Shown here: piece by piece, positions 17,004 through 25,269 of the stretch
Numbering within the stretch: position 1 is the first letter of the stretch
Layout: the number at the start of each line of letters is the position of its first letter
NCBI RefSeq assembly: GCF_014196455.1
Contig: NZ_JACIDS010000005.1
Coordinates: forward strand, 558,001-622,000
Length of the DNA: 64,000 nt
Direction: 5' to 3'
Origin: Kaistia hirudinis
GTDB lineage: Bacteria; Pseudomonadota; Alphaproteobacteria; Rhizobiales; Kaistiaceae
Position numbers and translations under genes: made by a program
The notes under the pieces: generated by a model
Told to the model about the DNA's origin: nothing
Database searches by the model: none
The model's input: the letters and a program-made list of their open reading frames with translations, nothing else

Positions 17004-17900
17004 TCAGGCTGCGAAGTAGATGTCCTGCTCCAGTTCCTCGATCAGACCGGGACCGGTCGGCGCCCAGCCGAGCCGGGCACGGGTCAGCGCGGCGGATGCA
17101 GGCACGTCCATCGCGGCGAAGCGGCCGAACCATCCGAAATGTTCGACGGCCGCGCTGAGCGGGATCGATGCGACCGGCACGCCGAGCTGCCGGCCGATGA
17201 CGGAGGCGATGTCGCGGAAGGCGACGCCCTCGTCGCCGATCGCGTGGTGACGCTGGCCGGCGGCGCCCTGTTCGAGCGCCAGGCGGTAGAGCGCCGCCGC
17301 ATCGTCGCGATGCACGGCCGGCCACCGATTGTCGCCGGCGTCGATATAGGCCGAGACGCCCTTCTGCCGGGCGATCGCGATCAGGATGGGCACGAAGCCA
17401 TGATCGCCGGCGCCGTGCACGCTGGGAGGAAGGCGAACGACGCCCGCCTTGATGCCTCTCGCCGCCAAGGCGAGGCCGGTCTGCTCGGAGACGCGCGGCA
17501 CGCTTTCATAGACACTGGGGTCCGGCTCGTCCTCCTCGGTCGTCGGCCGGCCGAAACTGAGGCCGGCGACGCCCGACGTCACGAGCAGCGGGCGGTCAGA
17601 GCCGGCGAGCGCATCGCCGAACGCCGCGATGGCGCGGCGGTCGACCTCCACCGAATGGCCGAAATTGGCGAAGTCATGGATGAAACCGCAATGGATCACG
17701 CCATCGGCCGCATCGGCCCCGGCGGCGAGGCGATCGAGATCCGTGAGTTCGCCGGTCAGGACCTTCGCGCCGGCCGCTCGCAGCGCCGCGGCCGAAGCCT
17801 CGGAGCGAGCCAGCCCCGTTACCTCATGACCGGCGGCGATGAGCTGCCGCACCACGCCGGAACCGACGAAACCACTGCCGCCCGTAATGAAGACACGCAT
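17004..17900 (-). CDS. Extended/atypical SDR, NAD(P)-binding epimerase-like oxidoreductase
   Basis: The 298-aa protein begins MRVFITGGSGFVGSGV, the Rossmann loop of extended or atypical SDRs, and continues with GLARSEASAAALRAAGAKVL. The usual YxxxK pair is not obvious at the expected place (VPRVSEQTGLALAARG), so it belongs to the atypical group that binds NAD(P) but may have altered catalysis. The ATG at 17900 has AGGAA 6-7 nt upstream; the longer frame start is rejected. It is divergent from an XRE regulator with MmyB-like ligand domain, a very common pairing in which the regulator controls the SDR. Confidence 0.88.
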   Translation of the reverse strand: MRVFITGGSGFVGSGVVRQLIAAGHEVTGLARSEASAAALRAAGAKVLTGELTDLDRLAAGADAADGVIHCGFIHDFANFGHSVEVDRRAIAAFGDALAGSDRPLLVTSGVAGLSFGRPTTEEDEPDPSVYESVPRVSEQTGLALAARGIKAGVVRLPPSVHGAGDHGFVPILIAIARQKGVSAYIDAGDNRWPAVHRDDAAALYRLALEQGAAGQRHHAIGDEGVAFRDIASVIGRQLGVPVASIPLSAAVEHFGWFGRFAAMDVPASAALTRARLGWAPTGPGLIEELEQDIYFAA

Positions 17901-17970
17901 GGGCTTTCCTTTCGTGCTGTCTGATGGCACGAGACATAGCCGGCCGCGTCGCACGAAAAAGACGGGACAT

Positions 17971-17982
17971 CATACCGGTATG
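17971..17982. promoter_or_regulatory. Palindrome, candidate operator of the XRE regulator
   Basis: CATACCGGTATG is a perfect 12-bp palindrome in the 128-bp region between the divergent SDR and XRE genes, 47 bp upstream of the regulator ATG. A symmetric site here fits a dimeric XRE-type repressor acting on both genes. Confidence 0.5.
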
Positions 17983-18028
17983 GCGACTAACAGGCTGGGT
18001 CCGCGCGTCGCCGGAAGGGAGCTCCGCC

Positions 18029-18859
18029 ATGAATGGCAGAGACAAGGCACTCGGCATTTTCCTGAAGGACCGCCGCGCGCGGCTCGATCCCGCGGCGTTC
18101 GGCTTTCCGCCGGAAAGGCGCCGCACGCCGGGGCTGCGCCGTGAGGAAGTGGCGCAGCTCGCCCATGTCAGCACCACCTGGTACACCTGGCTCGAGCAGG
18201 GGCGCGGCGGCGCGCCCTCGGCCGATGTCATCGAGCGCCTCGCCCGTGCGCTCGCCCTGACCGACGCCGAACGCGAGCACCTTTATCTCCTCGCGCAGGA
18301 TCGGCCGCCGCGGGCCGAGGCTGCGATCCGGTCGGCCGTCTCGCCGCAATTGCAGCGCGTGCTCGATGCGATGGTCGATACGCCCGCCGTGGTGAAGACC
18401 CCCGACTGGACGGTGGTCGCCTGGAACCGCGCCGCCATCGCAGTGCTCGCCGATTATCCCCGCCTCGCGGAGCGGGATCGCAACATCCTGCGCCTCTTGT
18501 TCGGTCCGCACGGCCGCGACCGGCTGCATGACTGGGAGAGCGTCGCGCGCCTCGTGGTCGCCAATGTCCGCCGCGACATGGCACGGACGGGCTCGGCGCC
18601 CGAATCCGAGGCGCTGATCGAGGAGCTGTCGCGCGAGAGCGCCAGCTTCCGCGCCTTCTGGGCCGAGCAGGAAGTCAATGTGCATGGCGAGGGCATCAAG
18701 CATCTGCGCCACCCCCTCGCCGGGCCGCTCAAGCTCGAATATTCGACCTTCGCCGTCGAGGGGCGGCCGGATCTCGCCATGGTGATCTTCAACCCGGCGA
18801 CGGACGAGGACCGCGCGAAGCTCTCCCGCCTCGTCGCCACGGCACTGGTGCCGGCTTAG
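18029..18859 (+). CDS. XRE family regulator with MmyB-like C-terminal domain
   Basis: The 276-aa product has an N-terminal XRE helix-turn-helix (FLKDRRARLDP, RRTPGLRREEVAQLAHVST, YTWLEQGRG) and a C-terminal MmyB-like ligand-binding domain. The C-terminal part shows TPDWTVVAWNRAA, an RNILRLLFG segment and HPLAGPLKLEY. These PAS-like domains bind hydrophobic small molecules in related proteins. AGGGAG lies 7 nt before the ATG at 18029; the longer upstream extension is in the promoter region. It is divergent from an atypical SDR and is expected to repress it and itself through the palindrome at 17971. Confidence 0.92.
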   Translation: MNGRDKALGIFLKDRRARLDPAAFGFPPERRRTPGLRREEVAQLAHVSTTWYTWLEQGRGGAPSADVIERLARALALTDAEREHLYLLAQDRPPRAEAAIRSAVSPQLQRVLDAMVDTPAVVKTPDWTVVAWNRAAIAVLADYPRLAERDRNILRLLFGPHGRDRLHDWESVARLVVANVRRDMARTGSAPESEALIEELSRESASFRAFWAEQEVNVHGEGIKHLRHPLAGPLKLEYSTFAVEGRPDLAMVIFNPATDEDRAKLSRLVATALVPA

Positions 18860-18883
18860 AGCCGTTCGGTCCCTGAACGGCTC
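18859..18883. terminator. Hairpin at the end of the XRE gene
   Basis: GAGCCGTTC and GAACGGCTC form a perfect 9-bp stem with a 7-nt loop; the first base is the last base of the XRE stop codon. Only a weak T-containing tract follows. It sits between convergent genes, as expected of a terminator. Confidence 0.6.
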
Positions 18884-18899
18884 TATCCTGTCCTTGGTC

Positions 18900-18943
18900 G
18901 CGTTTTCTTCACGCGAACCGGTGCCCACTTCGCTCGAAAACGC
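18900..18943. repeat. GCGTTTTC...GAAAACGC intergenic inverted repeat
   Basis: GCGTTTTC (18900) and GAAAACGC (18936) bracket a core containing ACGCGAACCGGTGCCCACTT. From memory this sequence matches a dispersed intergenic repeat seen widely in Hyphomicrobiales. It lies between the convergent XRE and deaminase genes and touches the deaminase stop codon. Confidence 0.6.
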
Positions 18944-18944
18944 T

Positions 18945-19448
18945 CTAGGCAGCCCAGAACGTCTCATGGACGATCGCTGCCTCGTCCTCCAGCATCGGGC
19001 CGGCCACCTCGATCCGGCGCTGGCCGGCGGCGAAGACCGTCTCGCAGGGCAGGTCCAGCGTCGGGTTCTCCGGATGATTGCCGGTGATCGTCTTCAGCCG
19101 CTTCTCGCTGAGCCCATAGACGAGGCGCCCGAGGCCGACCCAATAGGCGGCGCCGGCGCACATGGCGCAGGGTTCCGCCGATGTGTACATGGTGCAGCCC
19201 GCGAGGCGCTCCGGACCATAGGCGATGCCGGCCCGCGTCATCAGCACGCGCTCGGCATGGCCGGTCATGTCATGGTCTGGCATGAAGCCGTTTTCCTGCT
19301 CCATCAGCACAGTGCCCTCCGCATCGACCAGGATCGCGCCGAAGGGATGCTGGCCCGACGCGAGCGAACGCTCGGCGACCTTGAAGGCAAGGCGAAGGAA
19401 ATGCGCGTCCCGCTCTGTCCGGTCGGCGGGGATGGCCGTCATGGTCAT
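18945..19448 (-). CDS. Nucleoside/nucleobase deaminase (CDA fold, guanine-deaminase-like)
   Basis: The 167-aa product is a zinc cytidine-deaminase-fold enzyme. It has the HAE catalytic motif in MTGHAERVLMT and the zinc cysteines in SAEPCAMCAGAAYW. Length and motifs fit the GuaD/TadA-like nucleoside deaminase group. TadA is less likely because the fold is extended at the C terminus and the context is metabolic. The ATG at 19448 has GGAG 6 nt upstream; an ATG at 19442 is an alternative. It is divergent from an isochorismatase-like amidohydrolase, and the pair suggests nitrogen recovery from a purine, pyrimidine or ureide compound. Confidence 0.85.
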   Translation of the reverse strand: MTMTAIPADRTERDAHFLRLAFKVAERSLASGQHPFGAILVDAEGTVLMEQENGFMPDHDMTGHAERVLMTRAGIAYGPERLAGCTMYTSAEPCAMCAGAAYWVGLGRLVYGLSEKRLKTITGNHPENPTLDLPCETVFAAGQRRIEVAGPMLEDEAAIVHETFWAA

Positions 19449-19683
19449 GTCGTGCTCCGATGGCAATGCCCCATCGAAGCGGCGATTGGCGGCGCGCGCA
19501 AGCCATGTCGGCGATCCGGCAAGCGGCGCAATTCTTGCTTCGATGCAGGGTTCGTGCGGAGTGCGGCCCAACGGGCCTCGCGCTGCACAAATATGCGTCG
19601 TTGCGGCCCGGCTCGGCCGCGGCGGTTGATGGAATGAAACGGCCGCCGCGCGCGGCGCCGTGCGCCCTGGAAGGTCGACGAAC

Positions 19684-20463
19684 ATGAACAAGCCGATGCG
19701 GATGCTGGGAACGGGTGGGCGCAATGCCTGGCGGGTCGACGAGACGAGCGCCGATCTCGTGCGCGCGCCGCGCGTGCCCCGGCCGGTCAGCCTCGAAGCG
19801 CCGCCGAAGCGCGTCACCATCGACCTCGCCCGCACCGGCATCATCGTGATCGACATGCAGAACGATTTCTGCCACCCGGATGGCTGGCTCGCCCATATCG
19901 GCGTCGACGTGACGCCCGCGCGGGCACCGATCGCGCCGCTCGCTGCGCTGCTGCCGGAACTGCGCGCGGCCGGCGTGCCGGTGATCTGGCTCAACTGGGG
20001 CAACCGGCCGGACCGCCTCAATCTGAGCCCGGCGCTGCTGCACGTCTATAACCCGAGCGGTGCCGGCGTCGGTCTCGGCGATCCGCTCCCCGGCAACGGA
20101 TCGCTCGTCCTCGAACTCGGCAGCTGGGCCGCCGCGGTCGTCGACGAGCTCGCGCCGGCCGAGGGCGACATCCATGTCGCGAAATACCGCATGTCCGGCT
20201 TCGTCGACACGCCGCTTGACAGCATCCTGCGCAATCTCGACCTGACGACGCTCTTCTTCGCCGGCGTCAACGCCGACCAATGCGTGCTCGCGACGCTGAT
20301 GGACGCCAATTTCCAGGGCTATGACACGTTCCTGCTCGAAGACTGCTCGGCGACCACATCACCGGACTTCTGCATGCAGGCGACCGTCTACAATGTGCGC
20401 CAGTGCTTCGGCTTCGTGACGCAATCGACGGAGTTGCTCGAAGGCATGGCCGCGGCGCGCTAG
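19684..20463 (+). CDS. Isochorismatase-like cysteine hydrolase (RutB/biuret hydrolase-type)
   Basis: The 259-aa protein has the cysteine hydrolase triad: aspartate in IVIDMQNDFC, lysine in VAKYRMSGF, and nucleophilic cysteine in GVNADQCVLAT. Family members hydrolyse amides such as ureidoacrylate, biuret or N-carbamoyl compounds to release ammonia. The phrase SGFVDTPLDSILRN resembles RutB-type enzymes, which suggests a ureide-type substrate but does not prove it. GGAAGG lies 9 nt before the ATG at 19684. The 235-bp region upstream is shared with the divergent deaminase gene. Confidence 0.85.
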   Translation: MNKPMRMLGTGGRNAWRVDETSADLVRAPRVPRPVSLEAPPKRVTIDLARTGIIVIDMQNDFCHPDGWLAHIGVDVTPARAPIAPLAALLPELRAAGVPVIWLNWGNRPDRLNLSPALLHVYNPSGAGVGLGDPLPGNGSLVLELGSWAAAVVDELAPAEGDIHVAKYRMSGFVDTPLDSILRNLDLTTLFFAGVNADQCVLATLMDANFQGYDTFLLEDCSATTSPDFCMQATVYNVRQCFGFVTQSTELLEGMAAAR

Positions 20464-20668
20464 CGGATTCCCATTCCGCCGGGGCGACCAGAGGGGAACG
20501 TCATTCTCCGCCTTAAAGGAACAAAGAAAGAACATTCGTCGATCGACCGATGATTTTAGGCGCCCGGGAGGTTAGTGTAGGTCATCGGATCGATGTTCGG
20601 TCCTCCGGCGTTGCAATCCCGTAACCGTCGTCCGACCCGGCTTTCGCCGCCCCACTGGAGACAACGCG

Positions 20669-21610
20669 ATGTCGCCCATCATCAGCCGCCGCTCGCTCAT
20701 CGCGGCCGCAATCGTGCTGGCCGCCGGCCTGCCGCTCGCCCATGGCCCGGCCGCCTTTGCCGCCGAACCGGTCAAGGTCGGCTCCAAGATCGATACCGAG
20801 GGCTCGCTCCTCGGCAACATCATCATCGCCATCCTGGACGCCAACGGCATCCCGACGGTGAACAAGGTGTCGCTCGGCAACACCAAGATCGTGCGCGGCG
20901 CGATCACGGCCGGCGAGATCGACCTCTATCCCGAATATACCGGCAACGGCGCCTTCTTCTTCTCGATCGACAGCGATCCGGTCTGGAAGAACGCCAAGGA
21001 AGGCTACGAGAAGGTCAAGCAGCTCGACTATGACGCCAACAAGATCGTCTGGCTGACCCCGGCCCCGGCCGACAACACCTGGGTCATCGCCGTGCGCAAG
21101 GATGTCGCCGACACCAACAAGCTCGCGAGCCTCGAGGATTTCGCGAAGTGGATCAATGGCGGCGGCACGTTCAAGATCGCCGCCTCGGCCGAATTCGTCG
21201 AGAGCCCGGCGGCGCTGCCCGCGTTCCAGTCGGCCTATGGCTTCGCACTGAAGCCTGACCAGATCGTGGTGCTGGCCGGCGGCGATACGACGACCTTCAT
21301 CAAGGCCGCGGCCGAGCAGACCTCGGGCGTCAACGGCTCGCTCGCCTATGGCACCGACGGCGCTCTGGCGGCGCTCGGGCTGGTCGCGCTCACCGACGAC
21401 AAGGGCGTGCAGCCGGTCTATGCGCCGGCGCCGATCATCCGCGAGGCCGTGCTCAAGGACTATCCGCAGATCGCCGAGCTGCTGAAGCCGGCCTTCGAGA
21501 GCCTCGACGGCCCGACGCTGCAGGCCCTCAACGCGAAGATTGCCGTCGACGGCCTCGACCCCAAGCAGGTCGCCACGGACTATCTGAAGTCCAAGGGCCT
21601 GCTGAAATAG
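20669..21610 (+). CDS. osmF: OsmF/YehZ-type substrate-binding protein of a glycine-betaine-family ABC importer
   Basis: The 313-aa product has a signal peptide (positively charged start, hydrophobic core to about residue 27, AFAAEP cleavage region) and the OpuAC fold. EPVKVGSKIDTEGSLLG and ITAGEIDLYPEYTGNGAF are typical of the osmoprotectant-binding group. In E. coli the orthologous YehZ (OsmF) is part of a low-affinity betaine system induced by stress. It heads a four-gene operon in the same order as E. coli yehZYXW. The 205-bp upstream region contains two GGAAC elements but no matching downstream CGTT for an EcfG stress promoter. Confidence 0.92.
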   Translation: MSPIISRRSLIAAAIVLAAGLPLAHGPAAFAAEPVKVGSKIDTEGSLLGNIIIAILDANGIPTVNKVSLGNTKIVRGAITAGEIDLYPEYTGNGAFFFSIDSDPVWKNAKEGYEKVKQLDYDANKIVWLTPAPADNTWVIAVRKDVADTNKLASLEDFAKWINGGGTFKIAASAEFVESPAALPAFQSAYGFALKPDQIVVLAGGDTTTFIKAAAEQTSGVNGSLAYGTDGALAALGLVALTDDKGVQPVYAPAPIIREAVLKDYPQIAELLKPAFESLDGPTLQALNAKIAVDGLDPKQVATDYLKSKGLLK

Positions 21611-21620
21611 GACCCCGCCG

Positions 21621-22823
21621 ATGTCGGCGGCGCTTTCGGCGGGAGGCGAGGCGGCCGCGGCCCCCGACGCCGCCCCCTTCAATCCCGTCCTGCTGCTGCT
21701 CGTCGTCGCCGGCATCGCCGGCGCGGCGAGCCTTTATCCGTTGACGCGCGCGCCGAACCGCCTGCTCGCGGGCCAGCCGGTGCCTTGGAGCGCTGTCATC
21801 GAAGGCGGCCGCGCCCTGGTCATGCTGCCGGCGCTCATTCTCGTCGGCGGCATCGCCTTTCCGCGTCGGCGCGGTATCCAGTTTCTCGTCGCGGCCGCTG
21901 CGGCGCTGCTCGCGGCCGCGCTGCTTTGGCTCGCCGGCGACGCGGCGCTTCGCCTCGCCGACCCGGCGGCACCGGCCGCCCGCATCTCCTTCGGCGGCGC
22001 CTTCTGGGTACTCGAAGCGGTGTTCGCGCTGGCGGCGGCCGACGCGCTGCAGCGCTCTGGCATGTCGCCGGCCGCACGGCTCGCGCTCGGGGCCCTGCTG
22101 GCGGTTCCCCTGCTCCTCGTCCTCTTCTCCGGCGCAGCGGACAGCCTCTCGATCCTCAAGGAATATGCCAATCGCCGCGACGTCTTCGCCAATGCGCTGA
22201 CGCGCCATATCGAGATCGTGGGCGGGACGCTCGTGCCGACGCTGCTGATCGGCATTCCGCTCGGCATCGCCGCCTTTCGCCGCCCGGCGCTCCGCGGCCC
22301 GCTCTTCTCCGTTCTGAACGTGATCCAGACCATCCCGTCGATCGCGCTGTTCGGCCTGCTGATCGCCCCGCTCTCCGGGCTCGTCGCGCTCCTGCCTGCG
22401 CTCGGATCGATCGGCCTTTCGGGCATCGGCGTGACGCCGGCGATCATCGCGCTGACGCTCTATGCGCTGCTGCCGATCGCCCGCAGCACGGCGGCGGGGC
22501 TCGAGCAGGTGCCGGCGGCGGCGATCGACGCAGCGACCGGCATGGGCATGACGCGCGGCCAGGTCTTCCGCCGGGTCGAGGCGCCGCTCGCCTTTCCGGT
22601 CCTCGTCGCCGGATTGCGCGTCACGCTCGTGCAGACCATCGGCATGACGGCCGTGGCGGCGCTGATCGGCGCCGGCGGACTCGGCGCGCTGATCTTCCAG
22701 GGCCTCGCCGCGAGCGCGATCGACCTCGTCCTGCTCGGCGTCGTCCCGCTGGTTGCGCTGGCGATCGCCGCCGACGTGCTGCTGAAGCTCGCCGTCTCGA
22801 TGCTGGGGAGGAACCGGGCGTGA
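21621..22823 (+). CDS. yehY: YehY-type ABC transporter permease
   Basis: The 400-aa membrane protein has several N-terminal helices, then a BPD-type permease domain (about residues 190-395). The domain carries NVIQTIPSIALFGLL and the EAA-like cytoplasmic loop AAIDAATGMGMTRGQVFRRV that contacts the ATPase. Length matches YehY, which also has extra N-terminal helices compared with short OpuCB permeases. It starts 10 bp after osmF and overlaps the ATPase gene by 4 bp (GTGA). Confidence 0.92.
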   Translation: MSAALSAGGEAAAAPDAAPFNPVLLLLVVAGIAGAASLYPLTRAPNRLLAGQPVPWSAVIEGGRALVMLPALILVGGIAFPRRRGIQFLVAAAAALLAAALLWLAGDAALRLADPAAPAARISFGGAFWVLEAVFALAAADALQRSGMSPAARLALGALLAVPLLLVLFSGAADSLSILKEYANRRDVFANALTRHIEIVGGTLVPTLLIGIPLGIAAFRRPALRGPLFSVLNVIQTIPSIALFGLLIAPLSGLVALLPALGSIGLSGIGVTPAIIALTLYALLPIARSTAAGLEQVPAAAIDAATGMGMTRGQVFRRVEAPLAFPVLVAGLRVTLVQTIGMTAVAALIGAGGLGALIFQGLAASAIDLVLLGVVPLVALAIAADVLLKLAVSMLGRNRA

Positions 22824-23752
22824 TCCAGTTCGAGCATGTCGGCAAGCGCTATGGGACGAGCGAGGTGGTCAGCGACCTGTCGCTCTCGATCAAGGCCGGC
22901 GAATTCTGCGTCCTGATCGGCCCGTCCGGCTCCGGCAAGACCACGACGCTGCGCATGATCAACCGCCTGATCGAGCATGACAGCGGCCGGATCCTGTTCG
23001 ACGGCGCCGAGATCCGCTCCTTCGCGCCGGAGGCGCTGCGCCGGCGCATGGGCTATGCCATCCAGTCGATCGGCCTGTTCCCGCACTGGACGGTCGAGGA
23101 AAACATCGCGGCGGTGCCGAAACTGCTGGGCTGGTCCAAGGCGAAGATCCGCGACCGCGTCACCGAGCTGCTCGGCCTCGTCGGGCTCGACGCCACCACC
23201 TATCGCGGACGCTATCCGCAGCACCTCTCCGGCGGGCAGCAGCAGCGCGTCGGCGTCGCCCGCGCGCTCGCGGCCGAGCCGCAGGTGCTGCTGATGGACG
23301 AACCCTTCGGCGCGCTCGATCCGGTCACGCGCGACGCGCTGCAGGCAGAGATGCTCCGCGTCCACGCGGCGTCCGGCACGACCATCGTGCTGGTCACCCA
23401 CGACATGGACGAGGCGATCCGGCTCGGTTCGCGCATCGTCATCCTCGACCAGGGCCGCATTGCCCAGGCGGGGTCCCCGCGCGAGATCCTGACGCGGCCC
23501 GCGAGCGACTTCGTCGCCGATTTCATCGGCCGCGACGAGATGGGTCTCCGCCTGCTCTCGATCGAAACGGTGGGCGAGCGCATGCGGCCCGGCGAGGAGG
23601 CGGCGGGCGAGCCGATCGCGGCGAGCGCCACACTCCGTCATGCACTCTCGCTGCTCGTTTCGCGCGCGGCGGACCGCCTGCCTGTCACGGGCGCGGACGG
23701 CGCGCCGGCCGGCGTCATCCATCTCGCCGACCTGACGGTCGGCCGCCCATGA
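22820..23752 (+). CDS. yehX: YehX-type ABC transporter ATP-binding protein
   Basis: This 310-aa ATPase has Walker [10 protein letters not shown], the Q-loop region, signature LSGGQQQRV, Walker [13 protein letters not shown] and the switch histidine in VTHDMDEA. The C-terminal tail (about residue 250 on) resembles a shortened CBS-type regulatory region, as in OpuCA/ProV relatives. The GTG start at 22820 is preceded by GGGAGG and overlaps yehY by 4 bp. Its stop overlaps the next permease by 4 bp (ATGA), so the complex is made in a coupled way. Confidence 0.94.
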   Translation: MIQFEHVGKRYGTSEVVSDLSLSIKAGEFCVLIGPSGSGKTTTLRMINRLIEHDSGRILFDGAEIRSFAPEALRRRMGYAIQSIGLFPHWTVEENIAAVPKLLGWSKAKIRDRVTELLGLVGLDATTYRGRYPQHLSGGQQQRVGVARALAAEPQVLLMDEPFGALDPVTRDALQAEMLRVHAASGTTIVLVTHDMDEAIRLGSRIVILDQGRIAQAGSPREILTRPASDFVADFIGRDEMGLRLLSIETVGERMRPGEEAAGEPIAASATLRHALSLLVSRAADRLPVTGADGAPAGVIHLADLTVGRP

Positions 23753-24537
23753 GACCGCCCATGAGCGGGACCATGAACGCGGGCGCACGGCGCGGCATCG
23801 GCCTTCTCGCCGATCCCCTCATCCTGTCGGGCCTTGTGCTGGCCGGCCTCGTCTTTGGCATGCCGCTGCTGAAGCCCGTCTTCGCGGCGCTCTTTCCCGG
23901 GCTGGACCGGCCGCTTTATGAGCAGGACAGCTTCCTGAACCTGACCATCGCGCATGTCGTCCTCGTCGGAGCATCCAGCGCGATTTCGCTCGTGATCGGG
24001 GTTCTCGCCGGTGTCTTCGTCACGCGGCGCGCCGGGCGGGAATTCCGCCCGCTGGTCGAGACGATCGTCGCGACGGGGCAGACCTTCCCGCCGGTCGCGG
24101 TGCTCGCCGTCGCCGTTCCCCTGCTCGGCTTCGGGGCGGCCCCGGCGCTGATCGCGCTCGCGATCTACGGCCTGCTGCCGATCACCGAGGCCGTCGTCGC
24201 CGGCATCGAATCCGTGCCGGTGGGCGTGCGGGAAGCCGCACGCGGCATCGGCATGTCGGCGCGCGGCAGGCTGCTGCATGTGGAGCTTCCGCTCGCTGCG
24301 CCCGTGGCGCTGGCCGGCGTGCGCACCTCGGTGATCATCAATATCGGCACGGCCGCGATCGCCTCGACCGTCGGCGCCAAGACGCTCGGCCTGCCGATCA
24401 TCGTCGGCCTCTCCGGCTTCAACACGGCCTATGTGCTGCAGGGCGCGCTGGTCGTCGGGGCGCTCGCGGTCTTCACCGATCTGGCCTTCGAGCGGCTCGG
24501 CCGCCGCCTCGATCGCTGGAAGCGCGATTCTGCCTAA
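23749..24537 (+). CDS. yehW: YehW-type ABC transporter permease
   Basis: The 262-aa permease has about six helices, a [19 protein letters not shown] stretch, and the EAA loop [20 protein letters not shown]. It is the second, shorter permease of the heterodimeric osmoprotectant importer. An ATG at 23749 overlaps the yehX stop; in-frame ATGs at 23761 and 23773 are alternatives. It is the last gene of the osmF-yehYXW operon. Confidence 0.92.
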   Translation: MRPPMSGTMNAGARRGIGLLADPLILSGLVLAGLVFGMPLLKPVFAALFPGLDRPLYEQDSFLNLTIAHVVLVGASSAISLVIGVLAGVFVTRRAGREFRPLVETIVATGQTFPPVAVLAVAVPLLGFGAAPALIALAIYGLLPITEAVVAGIESVPVGVREAARGIGMSARGRLLHVELPLAAPVALAGVRTSVIINIGTAAIASTVGAKTLGLPIIVGLSGFNTAYVLQGALVVGALAVFTDLAFERLGRRLDRWKRDSA

Positions 24538-24682
24538 CGTTGCGCCAACCCTATCCGCCATCGGGGCTTTCTTTGGCCGGCCAAGCGATGGCAGTATGGT
24601 TTGGGCGGGCGTCACGCAACCCCACCGGCGTCCACGGCGTTGGCCATCCGCCTCACTTTGCGGTTGATGAAGGAGATCGAGA

Positions 24683-25174
24683 ATGCCGGGACCGACCGAA
24701 GAACAGATCCGTCTTCGCGCCTATGAAATCTGGGTCGCCGAAGGGCGCCCGCATGGCCGCGACCACGACCATTGGCTGGCCGCGCGCGCGGAGTTGGAAT
24801 TCACCGTGGAGCCGAAGCCGAAGAAGGCACGGGCCGTGAAGACCGAGGCCGTGGCCGACGCCGAGCGCGTGGCGAAGAAGCCAGCCAAGGCCAAGGCCAC
24901 CCCGAAGGCGGAGGCGAAGGCCAAGCCGGCCGCCAAGACAGAGCCCGCAAAGACAGAGCCCGCGAAGACAGAGGCTGCCGCGACCGAGGCCAAGCCGGCT
25001 ACGAAGGCGAAGCCCGACGCGAAGGTGCCGAAGACGACCGCCGCGAAGCCTGCAACCAAGGCGAAGGCTGATGCCAAGGCGAAACCCGCCGCCAAGACGC
25101 CGGCCGCCCCCGCCTCTCCCCCCCTCCCCGTCGAGGCCGAAACACCGGCCCCTCCCACCAAGACAGGCGGCTGA
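24683..25174 (+). CDS. DUF2934 protein with Ala/Lys-rich histone-H1-like tail
   Basis: Residues 1-40 match DUF2934 (IRLRAYEIWVAEGRPHGRDH, HWLAARAELE), a short domain common in alphaproteobacteria. Residues about 45-163 are a low-complexity tail of Lys, Ala, Pro, Thr and Glu, with a threefold KTEPA-type repeat around residues 89-103 and many AKAKP units. Such tails resemble bacterial H1-like DNA-binding proteins, so nucleic-acid binding is possible but unproved. GAAGGAG precedes the start by 8 nt. The acidic repeat units make it less basic than classic H1-like tails. Confidence 0.85.
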   Translation: MPGPTEEQIRLRAYEIWVAEGRPHGRDHDHWLAARAELEFTVEPKPKKARAVKTEAVADAERVAKKPAKAKATPKAEAKAKPAAKTEPAKTEPAKTEAAATEAKPATKAKPDAKVPKTTAAKPATKAKADAKAKPAAKTPAAPASPPLPVEAETPAPPTKTGG

Positions 25175-25181
25175 GGCGCGG

Positions 25182-25206
25182 CGTCGAGTCTTCGAAGGAC
25201 TCGACG
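25182..25206. terminator. Hairpin after the DUF2934 gene
   Basis: CGTCGAGTC and GACTCGACG form a perfect 9-bp stem with a 7-nt loop (TTCGAAG), 7 bp after the DUF2934 stop and before a convergent gene. No T-run follows, so it may terminate only weakly. Confidence 0.5.
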
Positions 25207-25269
25207 AAGGCGCTGGCTGTCACGCTTCGTCGCCAGATGTCGTAGCCGGATGGAGGGATCGCGCCGCGA

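Noticed and set aside
20463-20479. GCGGA/TCCGC hairpin after the isochorismatase-like gene as terminator
   Set aside because: The stem is only 5 bp and no T-run follows, so support is too weak to list as a feature.
20490-20560. EcfG-type general stress promoter before osmF
   Set aside because: Two GGAAC elements are present, but neither has a CGTT at 16-17 bp, so the match is incomplete.
24940-25100. Short repeats resembling a CRISPR array or satellite
   Set aside because: The repeats are in frame, encode KTEPA/AKAKP units and have no unique spacers; they belong to the DUF2934 protein tail.
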